From JACVRM01 sp963755085 (lineage in GTDB: Bacteria; Actinomycetota; Thermoleophilia; Gaiellales; Gaiellaceae), in assembly GCA_963755085.1 (NCBI GenBank), contig CAVWIN010000009.1, forward strand, positions 1-64,000: DNA of 64,000 nt. Direction: 5' to 3'. The notes below the pieces were generated by a model. The model saw only the letters and a list, made by a program, of their open reading frames with translations, was not told the origin of the DNA and made no database searches. The translations under genes and the position numbers were made by a program. Positions 16,601-24,899 of the stretch are shown piece by piece. Numbering within the stretch: the stretch's first letter is position 1; each line of letters opens with the position of its first letter.

Positions 16601-16759
16601 TCACACGTCCGTTTCGGCCGTGATCCGCCCGTCCCGGACCGCCTCGGTGAGCTCCTGGTAGTCGCGTTCGTTCTGGTCTGCGTACGCCTCTGCGAACTTG
16701 GCGAGGGCACGGTCGAAGCTGTCATTCGTGCCCAGGTAGCTCGCGGCGTGCCTTCGCGG
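16601..16759 (-). pseudogene. C-terminal fragment of a DUF2252 protein
   Basis: About 50 residues remain (YLGTNDSFDRALAKFAEAYA, DQNERDYQELTEAVRDGRI), matching the end of DUF2252 proteins, which are normally over 400 residues. The frame has a stop just upstream at 16760-16762 and no start, so the first nine tenths are missing. It sits just upstream of the DUF1269-sulfatase start, so a deletion joined them. Confidence 0.65.
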
Positions 16760-16772
16760 TCAGCGGGGATGC

Positions 16773-16800
16773 CGACGCCTCCTCGAGCGAGGAGGCGTCG
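16773..16800. terminator. Hairpin terminator
   Basis: An 11-bp perfect stem (CGACGCCTCCT / AGGAGGCGTCG) with a 6-nt loop lies just downstream of the collagen-like gene on the minus strand. No T run follows. Confidence 0.6.
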
Positions 16801-16824
16801 TGTACTCGACAAGCGACCGACCCT

Positions 16825-16953
16825 CTACCGACGCGGGCCGGGCCGTCCCGGTCCCCGCGGGCCGGCGGGGCCTGGTCGTCCCACCGGGCCGGGTCCGACC
16901 GGCCCCGGTCCAACAGGCCCCGGTCCTACCGGGCCTCGTGGTCGTCTGGGCAT
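16825..16953 (-). CDS. Collagen-like Gly-x-Pro microprotein, copy 1 (42 aa)
   Basis: After MPRRPR the product is almost wholly Gly-Pro-Val/Gly-Pro-Gly type triplets and ends GRPGPRR. A strong ribosome site (AAAGGGAGG) stands 8 nt before the ATG, which argues that it is translated. It follows the tiny membrane protein gene at 16978-17154 by 24 bp on the same strand. A second copy at 51306-51422 is also next to a copy of that gene. Function unknown; it is too short for a stable collagen triple helix on its own. Confidence 0.6.
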   Translation of the reverse strand: MPRRPRGPVGPGPVGPGPVGPGPVGRPGPAGPRGPGRPGPRR

Positions 16954-16977
16954 GGGTTCTCGCCTCCCTTTAGAGGT

Positions 16978-17154
16978 CTAGTACGACGCCGCAGCCGTGC
17001 CCGGCGGCCGCATGAATGCACCGAAGATCCAGAGGATCGGGAAGAAGATCCCGAAGAAGAAGAGCCAGCCGTGTCCGTTCCGGATCGTCATGACGCCGAG
17101 CGTGACCGCCAGAACGATCCAGAGCAGGCCGCCGAAGCCAATTGCCCACCACAT
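16978..17154 (-). CDS. Conserved 58-aa hydrophobic membrane protein, copy 1
   Basis: The product starts MWWAIGFGGLLWIVLAVTLG and continues through RNGHGWLFFFGIFFPILWIF to FMRPPGTAAASY: two membrane helices joined by a short RNGHGW turn. GGGAGG lies 6 nt before the ATG; the longer upstream frame is not conserved among copies. Copies 2 (33374-33544) and 3 (51015-51191) are nearly identical over 50 residues. I do not recognise a named family; it resembles phospholipase D-nuclease N-terminal-type two-helix proteins in layout only. Confidence 0.8.
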   Translation of the reverse strand: MWWAIGFGGLLWIVLAVTLGVMTIRNGHGWLFFFGIFFPILWIFGAFMRPPGTAAASY

Positions 17155-17458
17155 GGTGTGCCTCCCGTTTCGATTGCCACGATCCTCCCCCGGGAGTCGA
17201 CACTCTGCCTTCAGGGGATTCACTCACCGGGTGGGGGCGCCTAGCCCCCTGGTGCGGGAGGCTTGCGCCGCGCCTGGTACGGACAACTACGGGCGAGTAC
17301 ATCCCACCGAGCCCTCCCGGCGGGACCGACACGCGCCGGCGTTTGGTATTCCTTGCTGAGCGTCGTCAGCCCGATTGCGACCATCACGCGGAACGTGGAA
17401 CCAACGGCCCGCAACCGATCGTGCAGGACAGGCCCCTGCAAGGCGCGAACCAACCGTC

Positions 17459-17551
17459 ATGGGCGGCGAGTCGAGGTTCGAGGCCGATCAGCTCAGGCAG
17501 ATGGATAGGCGGCTCGACCGAATCGAAGCCGCGCTGAACCGTTCGACGTAA
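17459..17551 (+). CDS. Possible 30-aa amphipathic peptide
   Basis: MGGESRFEADQLRQMDRRLD followed by RIEAALNRST is a plausible short amphipathic helix, but no ribosome site precedes the ATG. The 740 bp between the tiny membrane protein (17154) and the response regulator (17895) otherwise hold nothing I can identify. Confidence 0.25.
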   Translation: MGGESRFEADQLRQMDRRLDRIEAALNRST

Positions 17552-17894
17552 GACATCCCGGTTCAGCCAGAGCTCAGCGGGGTCCGTTGCCGCCGTCGGG
17601 CTTGCCGATCATCGACGCCCGCGCGGGGCGGGTCGTCTCCCCGCAACTGAGCGTCGGTATCGCCGCATGCGCTGATTCGGGCGCACGTAACAGTTCGTCG
17701 ATCTGGTGCTAGCACCGGTGACGGCCCGCGGAGTAGATTTAAGCGCCAGGGATGGCCACACGGGCCGCGACCGACGCGCGAAGGGAGAGGGCGGTGCCCG
17801 TGGTAGGGGCAGTGTCTGCGACGGCCGGCGAGATGCACGGCGCCGGGACTATCGTGTGCACGAGGTTCCCGGCCGCACGGCACTCGAGCACGCG

Positions 17895-18572
17895 ATGATT
17901 AGGGTCGTCCTGGCCGAGGACATGTACGTCATGCGCGAAGGGATCGTGCGCATCCTCGAGCAGGCGGATGACATCGAGGTCGTCGCCGTGTGCGAGGACG
18001 CCGACGAGCTCCGGCGCGCCGTCGACGAGAAACTCCCCGACGTCGTCATCACCGACATACGCATGGCGCCGACGCATACGGACGAAGGAATCCAACTCGC
18101 GACAGACCTCCGCAAGACACACCCGACCGTCGGCGTCATCGTTCTCAGCCAGCATGCCGAGCCGGCGTACGCCCTCTCCCTTTTCGCCGAGACGACCGAG
18201 CGGCGCGCCTACCTGCTCAAGGACCGCGTCCGCGACGATCTCGAACTTCAGCGCGCGGTTCGCGACGTCGCAAGCGGTGGCGCAGTTGTCGACCCGCACG
18301 TCGTCGACGAACTCCTGCGGGCGCGCGTGCACAGCAACGATGCCAGGGTCGGCGACCTCACGGCCCGGGAGCATGACACCCTGCGCCTCATTGCCGAAGG
18401 ACGAAGCAACCACGCGGTTGCGTCGGCCCTCGGGGTGACGACGCGCAGCGTCGAGCACAGCGTCAACACGATCTTCACCAAGCTGGGCCTGCGCCCGTCC
18501 GACGACCTCAACCGTCGTGTCAAGGCGACGCTCATGTACCTCGCCGGCTCTGTCGACGGCGACGCTGGGTGA
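17895..18572 (+). CDS. NarL/LuxR-family response regulator
   Basis: The ATG at 17895 gives a 225-residue protein beginning MIRVVLAEDMYVMREGIVRI, with a receiver domain: acidic pair E8-D9, phospho-acceptor Asp in DVVITDIRMAP, and the switch Lys in LLKDR. A LuxR-type helix-turn-helix follows (LTAREHDTLRLIAEGRSNHAVASALGVTTRSVEHSVN). No histidine kinase is adjacent; the nearest is the broken one at 11.3 kb. The long upstream extension of the frame is not needed for the domain. Confidence 0.9.
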   Translation: MIRVVLAEDMYVMREGIVRILEQADDIEVVAVCEDADELRRAVDEKLPDVVITDIRMAPTHTDEGIQLATDLRKTHPTVGVIVLSQHAEPAYALSLFAETTERRAYLLKDRVRDDLELQRAVRDVASGGAVVDPHVVDELLRARVHSNDARVGDLTAREHDTLRLIAEGRSNHAVASALGVTTRSVEHSVNTIFTKLGLRPSDDLNRRVKATLMYLAGSVDGDAG

Positions 18573-18841
18573 CGCGGACACACCGCGGGCGTTCACCCTG
18601 CGGGGACGACGCAGCCACCCGCGCCGACGCCGTACCCTCGCACGAGATGCGGATCGGCCTCGTCGCCGTTGCCGTCGCTCGTCGGCGCTGGCTCGTCGCG
18701 CGACGTCCGGAACTCCGTTGAGGTCGGCCTTGCCATGCAGCGGTTCGCCAGTTCGTACCGCCACCGCGGGCGCAGAACCCTCCGGCGACTCCCTCGCCGT
18801 CCATCTTCATGCTCGGCGATGCACTCGGCGCCGGGAGCGCG
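18573..18841. other. Intergenic region with no recognisable gene
   Basis: The stretch separates convergent genes. No frame with a ribosome site or familiar motif is seen on either strand. Confidence 0.5.
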
Positions 18842-19300
18842 TCAACGGCGCGACAGGTCGAGCGTCATGCGCGGAGCATCGCCGAATCGAGTCGAGGCCT
18901 GACCGGTGACCTCGAAACCGACGCGCTCGTAGAACCCGAGCGCGTTCGGGTTCGCGATCACGTCGACGTGACGTCCGCCTGCCGCAGCCGCCCGCCCAGC
19001 GACGTCGTCGACGAGCATTCGACCGACTCCGCGACGCATCGAGTCGGGCTCGACGAAGAGATCGTCGAGCTCGCAGCGACCGTCCTCGAGGGGCAGCACA
19101 ACCGAGAAGCCGAGAAGCCTCCCGGAGGCGTCGACGGCAACTCGCACCCGTCCCTCTGCGATTGCCTGATGCGGCGCTGCGATCGCGTCAGGATGGGCCG
19201 CAAGCTGCTCGCGGGTGTCCTCCCAGACATCCGACGCGCGCCGCTGGAGCGATTCCAGCGCGTGCGCCTCGTCTGGCCCGGCATCGCGAATCTCGATCAC
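18842..19300 (-). CDS. GNAT-family N-acetyltransferase
   Basis: The 152-residue protein has the GNAT fold landmarks: MIEIRDAGPDEAHALESL, the acetyl-CoA loop (VEPDSMRRGVGRMLVDDV) and the C-terminal NALGFYERVGFEV. It is the last gene of the minus-strand run that begins with the sigma factor at 24808, and its ATG overlaps the previous stop. Substrate unknown. Confidence 0.9.
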   Translation of the reverse strand: MIEIRDAGPDEAHALESLQRRASDVWEDTREQLAAHPDAIAAPHQAIAEGRVRVAVDASGRLLGFSVVLPLEDGRCELDDLFVEPDSMRRGVGRMLVDDVAGRAAAAGGRHVDVIANPNALGFYERVGFEVTGQASTRFGDAPRMTLDLSRR

Positions 19301-19773
19301 GGGCCCGCGATCTCCAGCTCGAGCCAGACCCGGTCACGAAGCTCGATGCCGTCGACGAACGTGTGCTCCGGATAGCCCGCCTCGGGGGTGAACGCGTCGC
19401 GCTCGACGACGCGCAGGCGGAACCCGGCGCGCTGGTAGAAGCGGAGGTTGTCGGTGTCGGCCGCCGCTGTCGCCACAAGGAGCGTCGAGCGGCCGCGGGC
19501 GCGCTCGCGACCGACCGCTGCGTCGAGCAGGAGCCGCCCGACCCCGCGGCGTTGGTGCGTCGCGTCGACGGCCATGTTCTTGATCTCGCTCCGCCCGCCG
19601 CCGGCCGCGTCCACGAGCTGGAGATGCCCGACGATCCGGTCGCCTGCGACGGCGACGAGCACCTCGCCGTCGTCGAGGTAGGAGTCGAGCTGCAGCTCCG
19701 AATCCTCCGCCAGCGCAAAGAGGGCCCGGAGCTCGCCGCGGCCGCCGGTGTGGCTTTCGACGCGGACGGTCAT
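19297..19773 (-). CDS. GNAT-family N-acetyltransferase
   Basis: The 158-residue protein carries the acetyl-CoA binding loop (VDATHQRRGVGRLLLDAAV) and NLRFYQRAGFRL, and ends EHTFVDGIELRDRVWLELE. The tail resembles GNAT proteins of the YafP/aminoglycoside type, but the substrate is unknown. Both ends overlap neighbouring genes by 4 bp. Confidence 0.9.
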   Translation of the reverse strand: MTVRVESHTGGRGELRALFALAEDSELQLDSYLDDGEVLVAVAGDRIVGHLQLVDAAGGGRSEIKNMAVDATHQRRGVGRLLLDAAVGRERARGRSTLLVATAAADTDNLRFYQRAGFRLRVVERDAFTPEAGYPEHTFVDGIELRDRVWLELEIAGP

Positions 19774-20324
19774 GCCGCCCGCCTCATCGTGCGCTGGGCC
19801 AGCTCGTCGACGATCCCGCGGAGCGCCCTGGCGGCTCCGGGGTCGCGCAGCCTGCCGTCGGCCCTGAACGCCTCGCCGGCGCTCGCCACAGGCAGCGTGG
19901 CGTCGACGACGTCAGCGCCGATCGCCTTCAGGATCTTCCGAACCTCGGCCTGCGCCCAGAGCGCGCCGAAGACGCCGGTGCTGGCGCCGACGACGGCCAC
20001 CGGCTTGCCGCGCAGGACGTTGTCGGGCCACGGGCGAGAGGCCCAGTCGAGTGCGTTCTTCAAAGCGCCGGGGACCGAGTGGTTGTACTCCGGCGTCGCG
20101 ATCAAGACGGCGTCGGCCTCGGCGAGGGCCCGCCGCAGCGCCTTGACCGGCGCTGCGGCGAACGGGCCCTCGGCCTCGTTGTCCTCGCTGTACGCGGGGA
20201 GGGTCTCGAGCCCCCGCCACTCGCGGAGCTCGGCACCGGCCGGCAGCTCGGCCCGGGCGGCTGTCAGAAGCGCCCGGTTGTAGGAGCCGGCGCGGAGGCT
20301 GCCGCTGATGCCGAGGATGCGCAC
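19770..20324 (-). CDS. NADPH-dependent FMN reductase
   Basis: The 184-residue protein has the flavodoxin-like FMN site (ILGISGSLRAGSYNRALL), the TPEYNHSVPGALKNALDW motif typical of NAD(P)H:FMN/quinone reductases, and VVGASTGVFGAL. It starts with GTG one base after the YceI stop. Together with the 20901-21431 paralogue it supplies reduced flavin or two-electron quinone reduction in what looks like an electrophile or oxidative stress operon. Confidence 0.9.
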   Translation of the reverse strand: MRILGISGSLRAGSYNRALLTAARAELPAGAELREWRGLETLPAYSEDNEAEGPFAAAPVKALRRALAEADAVLIATPEYNHSVPGALKNALDWASRPWPDNVLRGKPVAVVGASTGVFGALWAQAEVRKILKAIGADVVDATLPVASAGEAFRADGRLRDPGAARALRGIVDELAQRTMRRAA

Positions 20325-20325
20325 G

Positions 20326-20875
20326 TCACTCCGCCCTGACCAGCTCGAGGTCGGCGGTGACCTCGACGTCCCAGCCCACCGCGTCGCCGCCCTCGGGGAG
20401 CGGCAGCTGCCAGTTCAGGTCCCAGGCGCGCCGGTCGATCGTGGCACCGAGCTGGAGGGCGATCCGCTCGGCTCCGAACGGATCGCGCGTCGGCGGGCGG
20501 TACGTGCCGCCGGCGGAGATGCTGCGGCTGATCCCGCGGATCGTCAGCAGACCGTCGACGACGGCCGTGCCGTCCGGGCGCAGCTCGACGTCGGTCGAGC
20601 TGAAGGTGAGCACGGGGTGCGCATCGGCGGCGAAGAAGTCCTCGCCGCGGACGACGTGGTCGCGGAACTCCGGGGGGTCGGAGATCGAGACGGACTCGAC
20701 CCGGGCGCTGCGCGGTCAGCGTCGCGCTCCCGTCGTCGGCGGCGAAGCATCCCTCGACGTCCTCGAACGACGCACGGAACGTCGACACGACGTGCTCGAC
20801 GGCGAACTGGACCGAGGAGTGAGCCTGGTCGATGCTGAAGGTGCCTGTGAAGGGGCGGTAGACGGTGGTTTCCAT
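20326..20875 (-). CDS. YceI-family lipid-binding protein, apparent frameshift
   Basis: The N-terminal part (TGTFSIDQAHSSVQFAVEHV, then TFRASFEDVEGCF) and the C-terminal part (LTFSSTDVELRPDGTAVVDG, ISAGGTYRPPTRDPFGAERI) are both typical YceI. They lie in frames joined only if one extra base near 20708-20720 is removed, giving 182 residues, the usual length. YceI proteins bind polyisoprenoid or other amphiphiles; this one has no signal peptide. A sequencing error is likely because all motifs are intact. Confidence 0.75.
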
Positions 20876-20900
20876 GACGACTCCTTGTGGTCGAAGAGAT

Positions 20901-21431
20901 CTAGGCTGCCCGGCCGAAGCCGGTGCGCTGCGCGAGCTCGGCGACGACTGCCTCGAGCTGTTCGAGGACGGCAGGGTTGGCGATGTCGCCGCTCGCGTCG
21001 CGGTCGTGGCGACCGACCGGTACCGGGTAGCGAGCGACGTCTGCGTCGAGGGCAGTGAGCACCTCGTCGAGCGCCCGGCGGACGTGCGCTCCGCGCCCCG
21101 GCGGAGCGAGCTCGATGATGGCGACGGGCTTGCGGTAGAGGCAGCCGCCGCCGACCGTCCAGTCGAGCGCGTTCTTGAAGGCGCCGGGGATGCCGAACGC
21201 GTACTCGGGGACGGCGATGAGCACGCTGGAGGCGCCGGCGCACATGGCCAGGAAGCGCAGTACCGGCGCGGGCGGCGCGTCTTCGAGATCCGGGTCGAAG
21301 GGCGGCAGCTCGCGCACGGCGTCCGTGATGGTCATGCGGATGCCCGCCCCGGCCGCCGCGTCAGCGGCGGCACGCAGGGCGGCGCTGTTGACCGAGCTCT
21401 GTCGGAGGCTGCCGGAGATCGCGAGGATCAT
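20901..21431 (-). CDS. NADPH-dependent FMN reductase
   Basis: 176 residues starting MILAISGSLRQSSVNSAALR, with VPEYAFGIPGAFKNALDWTV as the active-site segment. It overlaps the preceding COG4315-like gene by 4 bp (21428-21431). It is a paralogue of 19770-20324 with a shorter loop between the two motifs. Confidence 0.9.
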   Translation of the reverse strand: MILAISGSLRQSSVNSAALRAAADAAAGAGIRMTITDAVRELPPFDPDLEDAPPAPVLRFLAMCAGASSVLIAVPEYAFGIPGAFKNALDWTVGGGCLYRKPVAIIELAPPGRGAHVRRALDEVLTALDADVARYPVPVGRHDRDASGDIANPAVLEQLEAVVAELAQRTGFGRAA

Positions 21432-21895
21432 CCGTCGCCCTTCTTCTCGATCTTCGCGCCGGACGGCGTGAGTGCGTCCCAGCCGGCTCCGAAGTCCTGC
21501 AAGCCTTCGCCTCTGACCTGGCCAGGCTTGGTGTCCAGGGCGAACCGGTAGAGCGGATGGCCGGCGTAGGTGACCTGCTTCGTGCCGTCGCTCCGGCGGA
21601 TCGTGCCGAGCAGGGACGACTTCGCGCCCGGGCCTGCGGCCGGCTTGCCGCTGGTGAGGAGCGGCGGCCAGTACGCGGCGCACGCGCCGGAGCAGGCGCT
21701 GCGGGTGCGCGTGTCCTTCTCGAACAGGTACAGCGTGCGCCCGCGGCTGTCGACGACGATGCGCCCGATGGACGAGCCGCCCGTCTTCACGGACGCGGCC
21801 GTGGTGCTCGTGCGGGTCGAGGCCGAGGCGACGGCGGCCATGACGAGCGACGCCGCGAGGGCGAGCACGGCCAGGATCAGGGTTGAGCGGTTCAT
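21428..21895 (-). CDS. Secreted COG4315-type repeat protein
   Basis: The ATG at 21893-21895 follows AAGGAG. A signal peptide (MNRSTLILAVLALAASLVMA) precedes two copies of the family repeat: GRTLYLFEKDTRTRSACSGA with CAAYWPPLLTSGKPAAG, and QVTYAGHPLYRFALDTKPGQ. Such proteins are exported and often sit in sigma-controlled operons. Function is unknown; the SACSGACAAYWPP cysteine pair is conserved in the family. Confidence 0.85.
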   Translation of the reverse strand: MNRSTLILAVLALAASLVMAAVASASTRTSTTAASVKTGGSSIGRIVVDSRGRTLYLFEKDTRTRSACSGACAAYWPPLLTSGKPAAGPGAKSSLLGTIRRSDGTKQVTYAGHPLYRFALDTKPGQVRGEGLQDFGAGWDALTPSGAKIEKKGDG

Positions 21896-21979
21896 TTCGA
21901 AACTCCTTCGCAAGTCGAGTGAGTGGGCGGTGAGCCGGCGGGCCGAGGAGGAACGGCCCGCCGGCTCGGTTGCACCGCG

Positions 21980-23323
21980 TTAGCGGGGCGGGAACTGCGA
22001 GTTGGGGACGGGGTTGGCCAGGTTGGCCGTCGGGGCCTTGTCGGTGAACCCGATCACCGCGCAGTTGATGTCGACGCCGACCGACCCGTAGGGGGCCGGC
22101 TTGCCCGTGGCGGGGTCGACGCCGGTGAGCAGGTCGGGCCGGGTGGCCGCGAGGTTGAAGACCTGCACCTCGTCGATCTGCCGCTTGTTCAGGCCCTGCT
22201 GGACGGCCTTGTTGGTCCACAGGCCGAGCTGGGCGTCCCAGAGCGGGCTGTAGGCCTGCGCGTGGCGCGGGTCCGTCTCCGTGGGGAAGTCGCCGAACAC
22301 GTTCAGCAGGTCGCCGCCGCCTCGGAGGGCGTCGATGAGCCCGGTGTTGCCCGCGCTCGCGTCCTCGCCGACGTGACCGTCCTTGGTCAGGTGGACGAAG
22401 CCCTGCGACTCCTTGTTGTTCGCCCCGGCCTGGCCGTTGATGAAGCCGAACAGGCGCTCGCGCGCGGAGCCGAGGAAGTCGTCGCCGCCGTTGTAGGGAG
22501 CGCTGTCGAGCGCCGGGACGTACGTGGAGCGCTCGAGCACGGCCGTCAGCGGCTGGCCGGCGTCGGTCGAGATGTAGACGATCGGCTGGCCGGCGTCGAA
22601 GCCCTTCACGAACAGCAGGTCCGCCCACGACTCCGCGAACTGGCCGGGAGCCGACGGGCCGGCGATGTGGATGCCGAGCACGCGGTCGCCGGTGTTGGTG
22701 TGGTGGACGACGTCGAAGGAGCCGTCGCCGGTCGCGAGGATCGGCGCGCTGTAGACGGTGTTCGAGCCCGCGATGCGGATGAACGGGCTGTACCCGGGGC
22801 CTGCGACGGCACCCGGCTGGAACTGCGCCAGCGGGAAGCCGGTCGGGCCGGGCTGGGCGATCCGGGTCGGGCTGAAGTCGGGCGCGCCCTGGAAGTCGAC
22901 GACCGCCTGACCGAACCTGTTCTGGTCGGGCGTCGGCGACTCGAGCGTCACCGTCTGCACTGCCTCGGGGTCGCCGATGGCGAGGTTGCCGAGCTTCGGC
23001 GCGTAGTTCACGCCGAGGTCGTGGGCGATGCCCTGGTCGGAGGCGTCGAGCAGCGTGAACCAGACGGTCTCCTGCTGCGGCGTCCCCTTGTAGGCGATGC
23101 CCTTGTAGAGCGGTACGCGGACCGACTCCTTGCTCAGGTCGACCTGGATCGCGCTCTCGAGCGTGAGGTGGTCGCGCGGGAGCAGGCCGCTGATCGGCCC
23201 GAGCCCCTGTGCCGCCGCCGACCGCTTCGAGCCGGCGACCGCGACGCTGACCATGCCGGCCGCGGCTGCGACGATCGCGAGCGTCGTGGCAGCGAGCAGC
23301 CAGCGCTTCGAAAACAGGTTCAT
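21980..23323 (-). CDS. Secreted protein of unknown function (447 aa)
   Basis: A signal peptide (LLAATTLAIVAAAAGMVSVA) after an AAAGGAG ribosome site opens the gene. The mature protein is globular and rich in beta-forming segments (LFVKGFDAGQPIVYISTDAG, SQGFVHLTKDGHVGEDASAG). A late segment (LNKRQIDEVQVFNLAATRPD) and a single Cys near the end follow. I do not recognise a domain. It lies between the sigma-linked genes and the COG4315-like exported protein, so both may act outside the membrane. Confidence 0.75.
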   Translation of the reverse strand: MNLFSKRWLLAATTLAIVAAAAGMVSVAVAGSKRSAAAQGLGPISGLLPRDHLTLESAIQVDLSKESVRVPLYKGIAYKGTPQQETVWFTLLDASDQGIAHDLGVNYAPKLGNLAIGDPEAVQTVTLESPTPDQNRFGQAVVDFQGAPDFSPTRIAQPGPTGFPLAQFQPGAVAGPGYSPFIRIAGSNTVYSAPILATGDGSFDVVHHTNTGDRVLGIHIAGPSAPGQFAESWADLLFVKGFDAGQPIVYISTDAGQPLTAVLERSTYVPALDSAPYNGGDDFLGSARERLFGFINGQAGANNKESQGFVHLTKDGHVGEDASAGNTGLIDALRGGGDLLNVFGDFPTETDPRHAQAYSPLWDAQLGLWTNKAVQQGLNKRQIDEVQVFNLAATRPDLLTGVDPATGKPAPYGSVGVDINCAVIGFTDKAPTANLANPVPNSQFPPR

Positions 23324-23406
23324 TCGTGTCTCCTTTCGTCCGGCCGGAGCCGGGTTGGTCGGCCGCGACCGTACGAAGGGGCGCTCAGTGGAACCTGAGC
23401 GCGAGA

Positions 23407-23907
23407 TCAGTGGAGCGCCAGATGCGCGACGAGCCAGTCGCTCTGGCGCCGCCGCTCCTGGAGGTACGCCTCGAGCCCCCCGAGCTCCTCGGCGATCCGC
23501 GCCGCGACGTAGCCGAGCCGCGCCGCCTCCCACAGCTCGATCGAGGGCGGTGGAGCCCAGTCGCGGAGCTCCGGCGCGGCGGCGACGAGCTCGTGAGCCC
23601 GCGCGACGCACATCTGCGAGTAGGCAGCGCGTACCTCGCCCCAGGCGTCGATTCGCCGGATCAGCCGTCCGCGCGGCGCGACGATCTTCGTCGCAAGCGT
23701 GTCGATCTCGCCGTCGAGCTCGATCTCGAACAGCGCGGGCGCGAGCCAGTACGGAAGGTCGGCGTGGCGGCAGGCATGGATGCCGGAGCGGCAACCGTCG
23801 ACCTCCGACTCGACCCAGGCGCCGGGGCGATCCTCGGGAAGCGGCCAGGCGAAGTCACTGAAGACGCCGCGGCCCGAGGCGGAGAGAAACTTGTACGCGA
23901 CCGTCAC
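23407..23907 (-). CDS. Conserved hypothetical protein in the sigma operon (166 aa)
   Basis: The GTG at 23905-23907 overlaps the anti-sigma stop. The protein opens VAYKFLSASGRGVFSDFAWP and has GIHACRHADLPYWLAPALFE, followed by a helical half with two Arg/Ala-rich helices. The start resembles small proteins that read KFL..dG.g..tgf.Wp, of unknown function. No catalytic motif is evident. Confidence 0.7.
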   Translation of the reverse strand: MTVAYKFLSASGRGVFSDFAWPLPEDRPGAWVESEVDGCRSGIHACRHADLPYWLAPALFEIELDGEIDTLATKIVAPRGRLIRRIDAWGEVRAAYSQMCVARAHELVAAAPELRDWAPPPSIELWEAARLGYVAARIAEELGGLEAYLQERRRQSDWLVAHLALH

Positions 23908-24164
23908 GGCTTCCAGTCCCTGAACGCGGCCAGGAGCCTGGCCTTCATGTCCTCGGGGATCTGCTCCGCGGTCGAGGCGTGCGCCATCGCGGCCGTCGTG
24001 CGCACCTGGTCGACGAAGCCCGAGCAGCCGTCGCAGAAGTTCAGGTGCAGCTCGAACGCCGTCATCCGCTCGGGCGCCATCGCACCCTCGAGGTACTCGG
24101 ATGCGAGCGCGACCACTTCCTCGCAGGTGTATTCGTGCTGCTTGCCGCGGCGAGGATCAGCCAT
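23904..24164 (-). CDS. Zinc-finger anti-sigma factor
   Basis: The 86-residue protein has the ZAS motif of anti-sigma factors (TAFELHLNFCDGCSGFVDQV, His-x3-Cys-x2-Cys) after a Cys-containing N-terminus (EYTCEEVVALASEYLEG). There is no membrane helix, so it is a cytoplasmic, possibly redox-responsive regulator. It overlaps the sigma gene by 8 bp and should bind that sigma factor. Confidence 0.88.
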   Translation of the reverse strand: MADPRRGKQHEYTCEEVVALASEYLEGAMAPERMTAFELHLNFCDGCSGFVDQVRTTAAMAHASTAEQIPEDMKARLLAAFRDWKP

Positions 24165-24808
24165 CGAGATACCTCTCCAGCTCGGCCCGCACGCGGACGC
24201 GCGCGCGATGGAGCAGGACGCGCTGGTTTCCCTCGCTCAGCCCGAGGGCCTCGCCGACTTCCGCGGCGTCGCAGCCGATCACGTCACGTAGGGTGATCAC
24301 GACCTGCTGCGACTCGGGCAGGGACGCGATCGCCCCCGCGACGAGGTCGAGCGCTCTCCTGCGACAGGAGCCGGGACTCCGGCAGCGTCCGCCAGTCGGT
24401 CGGAAACGATCTCCAGCCGCCCGGGAACGGATCGCCGGGCCCGAAGAACCGATCGGGCTCGACGAGCGGGCCGGCGTCCTCGCCGGCGACCGCCGAGAAC
24501 GGCAGCGAGCGCGCCTCGCGCGCACCGCGGTCGCGCGCGATGTTGGCCACGATTCGCAGCACCCAGGTGCGCAGGGTCGAGCGGCCTTCGAAGCGATCGA
24601 GCCCGTTCAGGACCCCCGCCCACGCGTCCTGCACCACCTCCTCCGCCACGGCGCGCGCACCGACGTATCCGCGCGCGACTGCGAGCATCGCGGGATAGAG
24701 CGCCGTCACGAGCTCCTCGAACGCACGCTCGTCCCCATCGCGCAGACGACCGACGAGCAGGGCGTCATCGGCGATGCCGGCCAGGCCTCCCGCGGGGCCG
24801 CTCACCAC
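24157..24808 (-). CDS. ECF sigma factor, apparent frameshift between regions 2 and 4
   Basis: Region 2 (FEELVTALYPAMLAVARGYV...VVQDAWAGVLNGLDRFEG, TLRTWVLRIVANIARDRGAR) is in one frame. Region 4 (LPESQQVVITLRDVIGCDAA, EVGEALGLSEGNQRVLLHRA) is in another. Removing one base near 24355-24360 gives a single 216-residue protein. It heads the ten-gene run to 18842 and is followed directly by its anti-sigma gene. The intact motifs suggest a sequencing error. Confidence 0.75.
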
Positions 24809-24899
24809 CCCCGCGAGGCTACCGCGCGAGGCCCGCTCGGTCTAGCGTTCGTTGTCGAGCCGTGTAACAAACAGGGCCGCCGAACCGACTGAGGCCGGC

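Noticed and set aside
17200..17235. A further copy of the TTCACC palindrome near 17220
   Set aside because: The sequence TTCACTCACCGGGTGG only shares CACCGGGTG and lacks the symmetric TTCACC/GGTGAA arms.
18573..18841. Short plus-strand frame beginning MRIGLVAVAVARRRW
   Set aside because: It has no ribosome site and stops after a few Arg-rich codons; no similarity is evident.
21923..23398. A 491-codon plus-strand open frame
   Set aside because: Antisense to the 447-aa exported protein, which has a signal peptide and ribosome site. The shadow is Arg/Gly-rich without motifs.
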